From Erysipelotrichaceae bacterium (lineage in GTDB: Bacteria; Bacillota_I; Bacilli_A; Erysipelotrichales; Erysipelotrichaceae): a DNA stretch of 52,844 nucleotides. Shown here in pieces: positions 49,574 through 52,844 of the stretch (its first letter is position 1; the number at the start of each line of letters is the position of its first letter). The position numbers and the translations under genes were made by a program. Location of the stretch: NCBI GenBank assembly GCA_015058875.1, contig SVBN01000014.1, forward strand, positions 1 to 52,844, written 5' to 3'. Under the pieces are notes generated by a model. That model saw nothing but the letters and a program-made list of their open reading frames with translations. It did not search any database and was not told where the DNA came from.

Positions 49574-50167
49574 ATGGAACTGAAAGATCTGATTAATGAA
49601 TACAAAAAGCGTACCGGTGTCAATGACAGTGAAATTGCAAGGCGCACCGGCGTATCCCGCTCCACCGCCACAAGATGGAGCAGCGGACAGATCCGGCGTG
49701 TATCCCAGGAGACTCTGGAAAGTCTGAGTGAGATGATGGGTTATAATGTAGAACCCCTGCTGAAAGGAATGGATATCTCCATTAAGCTTCCGGTGCTCGG
49801 ATATGTCAAAGCCGGCTATGACCTTTATGCCGAAGAGAATCATATCGGAGAAGAAGAAGCATCTCTCAAGGACAGGCAGGACGGTGACTATTTCCTGAAA
49901 GTCACCGGTGACTCCATGAAGGGCGACGGAATCATGGACGGATCCCTGGTTCTTGTCCAGCAGACCGACACGCTTTCCAACGGTCAGATCGGCGTCATCC
50001 TGATCGGCGATGAAGTCACGGTCAAGCGCTTTTATAAAAAAGACAAGGTTATTATATTGGAGGCTTCCAATCCCGAAGTGGAGAACAGATATTTCTCCGG
50101 AGCGGAAGTAAAATCCCTGCCCGTCAGAGTACTAGGACGGGTCATCTCCTGCCGCACATATTTCTGA
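49574..50167 (+). CDS. XRE-HTH/S24 (LexA-like) self-cleaving repressor
   Basis: A 197-aa two-domain repressor. Residues 1-60 hold an XRE helix-turn-helix (DSEIARRTGVSRSTATRWSSG). Residues 70-197 are an S24 peptidase with the Ala80-Gly81 cleavage site (GYVKAGYD), nucleophile S114 in GDSMKGDG, and base K151 in EVTVKRFYKK. This predicts RecA-stimulated self-cleavage, as in LexA and phage repressors. It is not a canonical LexA because the DNA-binding domain is XRE, not winged-helix. No prophage genes surround it. ATG 49574 is set by the promoter; no Shine-Dalgarno. Confidence 0.9.
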   Translation: MELKDLINEYKKRTGVNDSEIARRTGVSRSTATRWSSGQIRRVSQETLESLSEMMGYNVEPLLKGMDISIKLPVLGYVKAGYDLYAEENHIGEEEASLKDRQDGDYFLKVTGDSMKGDGIMDGSLVLVQQTDTLSNGQIGVILIGDEVTVKRFYKKDKVIILEASNPEVENRYFSGAEVKSLPVRVLGRVISCRTYF

Positions 50168-50196
50168 TTGATTATCTGTGCAATTGCATCTAAAAT
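50168..50196 (+). promoter_or_regulatory. Promoter of queA-queH
   Basis: TTGATT (50168-50173), 17-base spacer, TAAAAT (50191-50196), starting at the base after the repressor stop. Confidence 0.75.
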
Positions 50197-50208
50197 AAAC
50201 CGGAAAGG

Positions 50209-50232
50209 AACATCCGCCTGTGTGCGGATGTT
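50209..50232 (+). promoter_or_regulatory. Hairpin between the ribosome site and start of queA
   Basis: AACATCCGC-CTGTGT-GCGGATGTT, a perfect 9-bp stem. The only purine-rich ribosome site, GGAAAGGAA (50202-50210), is upstream of it and the ATGs (50234, 50243) are just downstream. Folding would bring the two together. Confidence 0.6.
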
Positions 50233-50242
50233 TATGACTATT

Positions 50243-51274
50243 ATGAAAACAAGTGACTTTGATTATGAACTTCCCCAGGAGCTGATTGCCCAGACTCCCC
50301 TTGCGGACCGTACCGCAAGCCGGATGCTGGTGGTGCATAAGAATACAGGCGAGCTGGAGCACAGACATTTTTCAGATATTACCGGATACTTCCATGAAGG
50401 AGATGTCCTGGTCAGAAACAATACCCGCGTTATCCCGGCAAGACTCTTCGGCACCAAGGAAGAAACCGGTGCGCATGTGGAAGTACTGCTTCTGAAACAG
50501 GAGGAAGATGACGTCTGGGAGTGTCTTGTCGGCAATGCTAGAACGGTCAAGATTGATACCGTTGTATCCTTTCATGACGGCAGGCTGAAGGCAAAATGCG
50601 TCGGCATCGGAGATAAAGGCATCCGGAAAATGAAGATGATCTATAACGGCATCTTCAATGAGATTCTGGATGAGCTCGGCAATGTTCCCCTGCCCCCGTA
50701 CATCCGGGAAAAGCTGGATGACAAGGAGCGCTATCAGACCGTTTATGCAAAGGTGGAAGGCAGTGCTGCCGCACCGACTGCAGGCCTGCATTTTACCGAT
50801 GAGATATTTGAAAAGCTGAAGGCGAAGGGCGTCATTGTTCTCGATGTTACGCTTCATGTCGGACTCGGCACCTTCCGTCCGATGGATACCGAAAATATTG
50901 AAGAGCATGTCATGCATTCGGAAATGTACCAGATGTCCCGTGAGACCGCAGATGCGCTGAATCTTGCAAAAGCGGAAGGCAGAAGAATCATTGCTGTCGG
51001 CACGACAAGCGTGCGTACACTGGAATCCGTCTGGAACCGTTTCGGAAGATTTGAAGAATGCACAGGAGATACCGCATTGTTTATCTTCCCGGGTTATGAA
51101 TGGCATACCGTAGACTGCATTCTGACAAACTTCCACCTTCCCAAGTCCACACTGATCATGATGATCTGTTCCTTTGCCGGAAAAGATCTGATCTTCCGTG
51201 CCTACCGGGAAGCGGTGAATGAGCGCTATCGTTTCTTCTCCTTCGGAGACTGCATGTTTATCACAAATGAATAA
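50243..51274 (+). CDS. queA: S-adenosylmethionine:tRNA ribosyltransferase-isomerase
   Basis: Adds the ribosyl part of SAM to preQ1 in tRNA, giving epoxyqueuosine. The 343 aa counted from [17 protein letters not shown] agree with the usual ~342; an in-frame ATG three codons upstream (50234) is possible. Diagnostic blocks are [27 protein letters not shown] and VGLGTFRPM, with [11 protein letters not shown] and [10 protein letters not shown] near the end. First gene of queA-queH. Confidence 0.98.
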   Translation: MKTSDFDYELPQELIAQTPLADRTASRMLVVHKNTGELEHRHFSDITGYFHEGDVLVRNNTRVIPARLFGTKEETGAHVEVLLLKQEEDDVWECLVGNARTVKIDTVVSFHDGRLKAKCVGIGDKGIRKMKMIYNGIFNEILDELGNVPLPPYIREKLDDKERYQTVYAKVEGSAAAPTAGLHFTDEIFEKLKAKGVIVLDVTLHVGLGTFRPMDTENIEEHVMHSEMYQMSRETADALNLAKAEGRRIIAVGTTSVRTLESVWNRFGRFEECTGDTALFIFPGYEWHTVDCILTNFHLPKSTLIMMICSFAGKDLIFRAYREAVNERYRFFSFGDCMFITNE

Positions 51275-51947
51275 GGAAGAATACATCGCCTATCTGAAAG
51301 GCAGAAAAAGTTCTCATAAAGTCAACTATCATCTGGAAGGTCAGAAACAGATCCGTAAGATTCAGGAAAGCGGCGAAGGAAAACCGAGGCTCCTTCTGCA
51401 TGTCTGCTGTGCGGTCTGTGCATGTTATCCCCTGGAATATCTGAATGACATATTCGACCTGACCGTTTATTACAACAACTCCAACATCTGGCCCCAGGCG
51501 GAACATGATCTGCGTCTCAGCGAGCTGAAGCGCTATATCCATGAAGCATTCAATGATTCCATTCAGGTCATTGTTCCCCCGTACAATAATGCGGAGTACA
51601 CGAAGAATCTCGAGCCGATGAAGGACGATCCGGAAGGATGGCAGCGCTGCTTTTACTGCTATGAAGTACGCCTGAGGGAAGCGTATGCCTATGCGCAGGA
51701 ACAGGGATTTGATTACTTCACGACCGTCATGACTTCCTCACGCCAGAAAGACAGCCAGAAGATCAACGAAATCGGTCTGAAGCTGGAAACACAGTATCCG
51801 GAAACGGTCTGGCTGAAATCAGATTTTAAAAAAGGCGGCGGACAGGTCCGCGCCAAAGAACTGATCGAACAGTATCAGATTTACTGCCAGACGTACTGCG
51901 GATGCGTTTTCTCATACCGTCCCGAAGAAAAATGTCACAGCAGCTGA
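51267..51947 (+). CDS. queH: Epoxyqueuosine reductase QueH
   Basis: Reduces epoxyqueuosine to queuosine, the last step, replacing B12-dependent QueG. The 226 aa contain the cysteines for its Fe-S and metal site: [11 protein letters not shown] (C47, C48, C51, C53), [10 protein letters not shown] near 130 and [11 protein letters not shown] near 207. It overlaps queA by 8 bases. Together with queA this shows tRNA queuosine is completed in this organism, perhaps from salvaged preQ1, since preQ1 synthesis genes are not in the window. Confidence 0.96.
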   Translation: MNKEEYIAYLKGRKSSHKVNYHLEGQKQIRKIQESGEGKPRLLLHVCCAVCACYPLEYLNDIFDLTVYYNNSNIWPQAEHDLRLSELKRYIHEAFNDSIQVIVPPYNNAEYTKNLEPMKDDPEGWQRCFYCYEVRLREAYAYAQEQGFDYFTTVMTSSRQKDSQKINEIGLKLETQYPETVWLKSDFKKGGGQVRAKELIEQYQIYCQTYCGCVFSYRPEEKCHSS

Positions 51948-51960
51948 TGTGACATTTTTT
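51931..51960. terminator. Bidirectional terminator between queH and the SDR gene
   Basis: AATGTCACA / TGTGACATT stem, 8-base loop, with T runs on both strands. The queH stop is inside the element. Confidence 0.92.
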
Positions 51961-52711
51961 ATTTCAGTCTCTTTTTGATTTCCGCCACAATCCGCATGCG
52001 CAGACCTGAAGGAATCAGGCTGGCGGCATTGTTTACGAATCCCGGAATCAGGACATCCTTTTTTGTGTACCTGTGCCGGTACAGATATTCCGCGCATTTC
52101 TGTGCAGACATGGCTCCCGGCGGCATGATCCCCTTTGATTTTTCATAGAAGGCAGTATTCACCGGACCCGGACAGTAGGCAAGCACATGTACGCCTGTTC
52201 CTTCCGCCTCGTAGTTCATCGCCCTGGAATAGCTGACGGCAAATGACTTGGAAGCATAGTAGGAGGCGATCATCGGTCCCGGCTGGAATGCACCGGTGGA
52301 ACCGATATTGATAATCAGTCCCTTCCCCTTTTTCTGCATATCGCGCATGATCAGCTTGGACAGCGTCATCAGGGAAATATCATTCAGCACTACCAGACGC
52401 TCGTCATCCTCCGCAGGAATCTGCCAGGATACACCGGCATAGCCAACGCCGGCATTATTGACAGCCTCGTCAATTTCATACCCCTGCCTGAGGATCTCTT
52501 CATACAATGATTTCGCGGCGCCGGTTTCGGAAAGGTCGAACGGAAAGATCACGGTTTCCGCGTGATATTCCTTTTTCAGAAGCTGTGCCGCTTTTTCCAG
52601 TTTATCCTTATTTCTTCCGGCAATCAGAAGGCGCCAGCCGTCTTCGGCATACAGCTTTGCAAGTTCCAGCCCGATGCCTTCGCTTCCGCCTGTAATCAAT
52701 ACTGTTTTCAT
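51959..52711 (-). CDS. Short-chain dehydrogenase/reductase
   Basis: A 250-aa classical SDR. NAD(P)-binding GGSEGIGLELAKLY at the N-terminus with AGRNKDKL after it (Arg suggests NADP), NNAGVGYAG, catalytic Ser in NIGSTGAFQ, and the YYASK Tyr-Lys pair. PGPVNTAF follows. The C-terminal helix is basic. The substrate cannot be read; the closest general class is DltE/YqjQ-like SDRs. No Shine-Dalgarno; TGC-TAGAAT ends six bases before ATG 52711, predicting a leaderless mRNA. Confidence 0.93.
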   Translation of the reverse strand: MKTVLITGGSEGIGLELAKLYAEDGWRLLIAGRNKDKLEKAAQLLKKEYHAETVIFPFDLSETGAAKSLYEEILRQGYEIDEAVNNAGVGYAGVSWQIPAEDDERLVVLNDISLMTLSKLIMRDMQKKGKGLIINIGSTGAFQPGPMIASYYASKSFAVSYSRAMNYEAEGTGVHVLAYCPGPVNTAFYEKSKGIMPPGAMSAQKCAEYLYRHRYTKKDVLIPGFVNNAASLIPSGLRMRIVAEIKKRLK

Positions 52712-52717
52712 AGCGTT

Positions 52718-52747
52718 ATTCTAGCATGAAAGAAAAGGGGCTGTAAC
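52718..52747 (-). promoter_or_regulatory. Leaderless extended -10 promoter of the SDR gene
   Basis: GTTACA (52742-52747), 18-base spacer, TGC-TAGAAT (-10 at 52718-52723), six bases from the ATG. Confidence 0.65.
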
Positions 52748-52769
52748 AGTTAAAAGCTGTTATAGCTCC
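52737..52769. repeat. Imperfect 13-base inverted repeat near the right edge
   Basis: GGGGCTGTAACAG and CTGTTATAGCTCC pair at 11 of 13 positions around a 7-base loop and are followed by TTTT. It could be an attenuator, a terminator for the plus strand, or the end of an insertion sequence. Confidence 0.5.
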
Positions 52770-52793
52770 TTTTAAGTGCGGTAAAATAGAGAT

Positions 52794-52844
52794 ATGAAAA
52801 AAGCTAATCAAGTACTCGACCTACCTGATCAGCGAACTAATTAT
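52794..52844 (+). CDS. Start of an unidentified ORF, cut by the window edge
   Basis: ATG AAA AAA GCT begins a 17-codon open frame (MKKANQVLDLPDQRTNY) running off the window. A TAAAAT box ends exactly six bases before the ATG. Codon use is more AT-rich than in neighbouring genes. With the inverted repeat just upstream this could be a transposase at the left end of an insertion sequence, but too little is visible to decide. Confidence 0.4.
   Translation, partial: MKKANQVLDLPDQRTNY

Noticed and set aside
50168-50245. preQ1 riboswitch before queA
   Set aside because: The leader has one simple hairpin and lacks the A-rich tail and loop sequence expected of preQ1-I; it is also too short for other preQ1 classes.
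1-52844. CRISPR arrays, restriction systems, toxin-antitoxin pairs, prophage or a complete insertion sequence
   Set aside because: No spaced direct repeats, defence gene families or phage structural genes were found; only the far right edge could be mobile DNA.

Overview
The window reads as core chromosome of a low-to-mid-GC Firmicute, most likely of the Erysipelotrichia. This is inferred from gene content and order only: a B-type RNase P RNA directly behind gpsB, a recU-PBP1 pair divergent from it, dnaD-nth, a fused NadD/YqeK protein, separate parE/parC, RNase Y, and an RNase J2-like protein. GC content looks close to 50 percent, which fits the higher-GC gut Erysipelotrichia. No spore, flagellar, phage or CRISPR genes are visible.

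Layout. 1-15.4 kb is almost entirely minus strand: ffh, a short ssb, a FeoB-associated Cys-rich membrane peptide, then the run miaB - RNase J-like - ftsK - solo PTS IIB, a ferredoxin, a CmpB-type membrane protein, (plus-strand) membrane-anchored nuclease, rny, recA, pgsA, rnpB and gpsB. At 15.4 kb recU and a class A PBP run rightwards. 19.2-21.3 kb is esterase/nth/dnaD (minus). 21.4 kb holds a thioredoxin-like lipid-facing protein (plus). 21.9-28.9 kb is one tightly overlapped minus operon parE-parC-yqeH-yhbY-(NadD)YqeK-rsfS, coupling topoisomerase IV to ribosome-assembly factors. 29-30.4 kb: plsY and an esterase. 30.4-38 kb (minus): DUF1848, marR, M18 peptidase, hflX, a GNAT, a degenerate amidohydrolase, a GNAT-pyrophosphatase-like fusion and SseB. 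38-43 kb (plus): rhomboid, HtrA, azlCD, MATE. 43-46.2 kb (minus): a three-gene GlpA-like/FAD oxidoreductase/DUF1667 redox module. 46.2-47.8 kb: secreted SGNH hydrolase. Then Sel1 protein, PAP2 phosphatase, tRNA-Ser(GGA), a divergent small gene and S24-type repressor, queA-queH, and an SDR. The right edge enters a new, cut-off ORF.

Functional themes: DNA replication/segregation/repair (ssb, ftsK, recA, recU, nth, dnaD, parCE), RNA turnover and modification (RNase J-like, rny, rnpB, miaB, queA, queH), ribosome assembly (yqeH, yhbY, rsfS, hflX), envelope growth and quality control (PBP1, gpsB, pgsA, plsY, HtrA, rhomboid).

The most unusual signals are not a classical accessory island. They are (i) a set of genes whose only plausible promoter places the -10 hexamer 6-8 bases before the ATG with no Shine-Dalgarno, predicting leaderless mRNAs; (ii) three apparently decayed enzymes kept as intact reading frames (RNase J lacking several metal ligands, NadD domain lacking its nucleotide-binding motif, amidohydrolase with no His in its C-terminal half); (iii) a coding-like fragment with no start between the rnpB terminator and pgsA; and (iv) several crisp palindromes or direct repeats sitting on promoters. 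All promoter calls are by eye.
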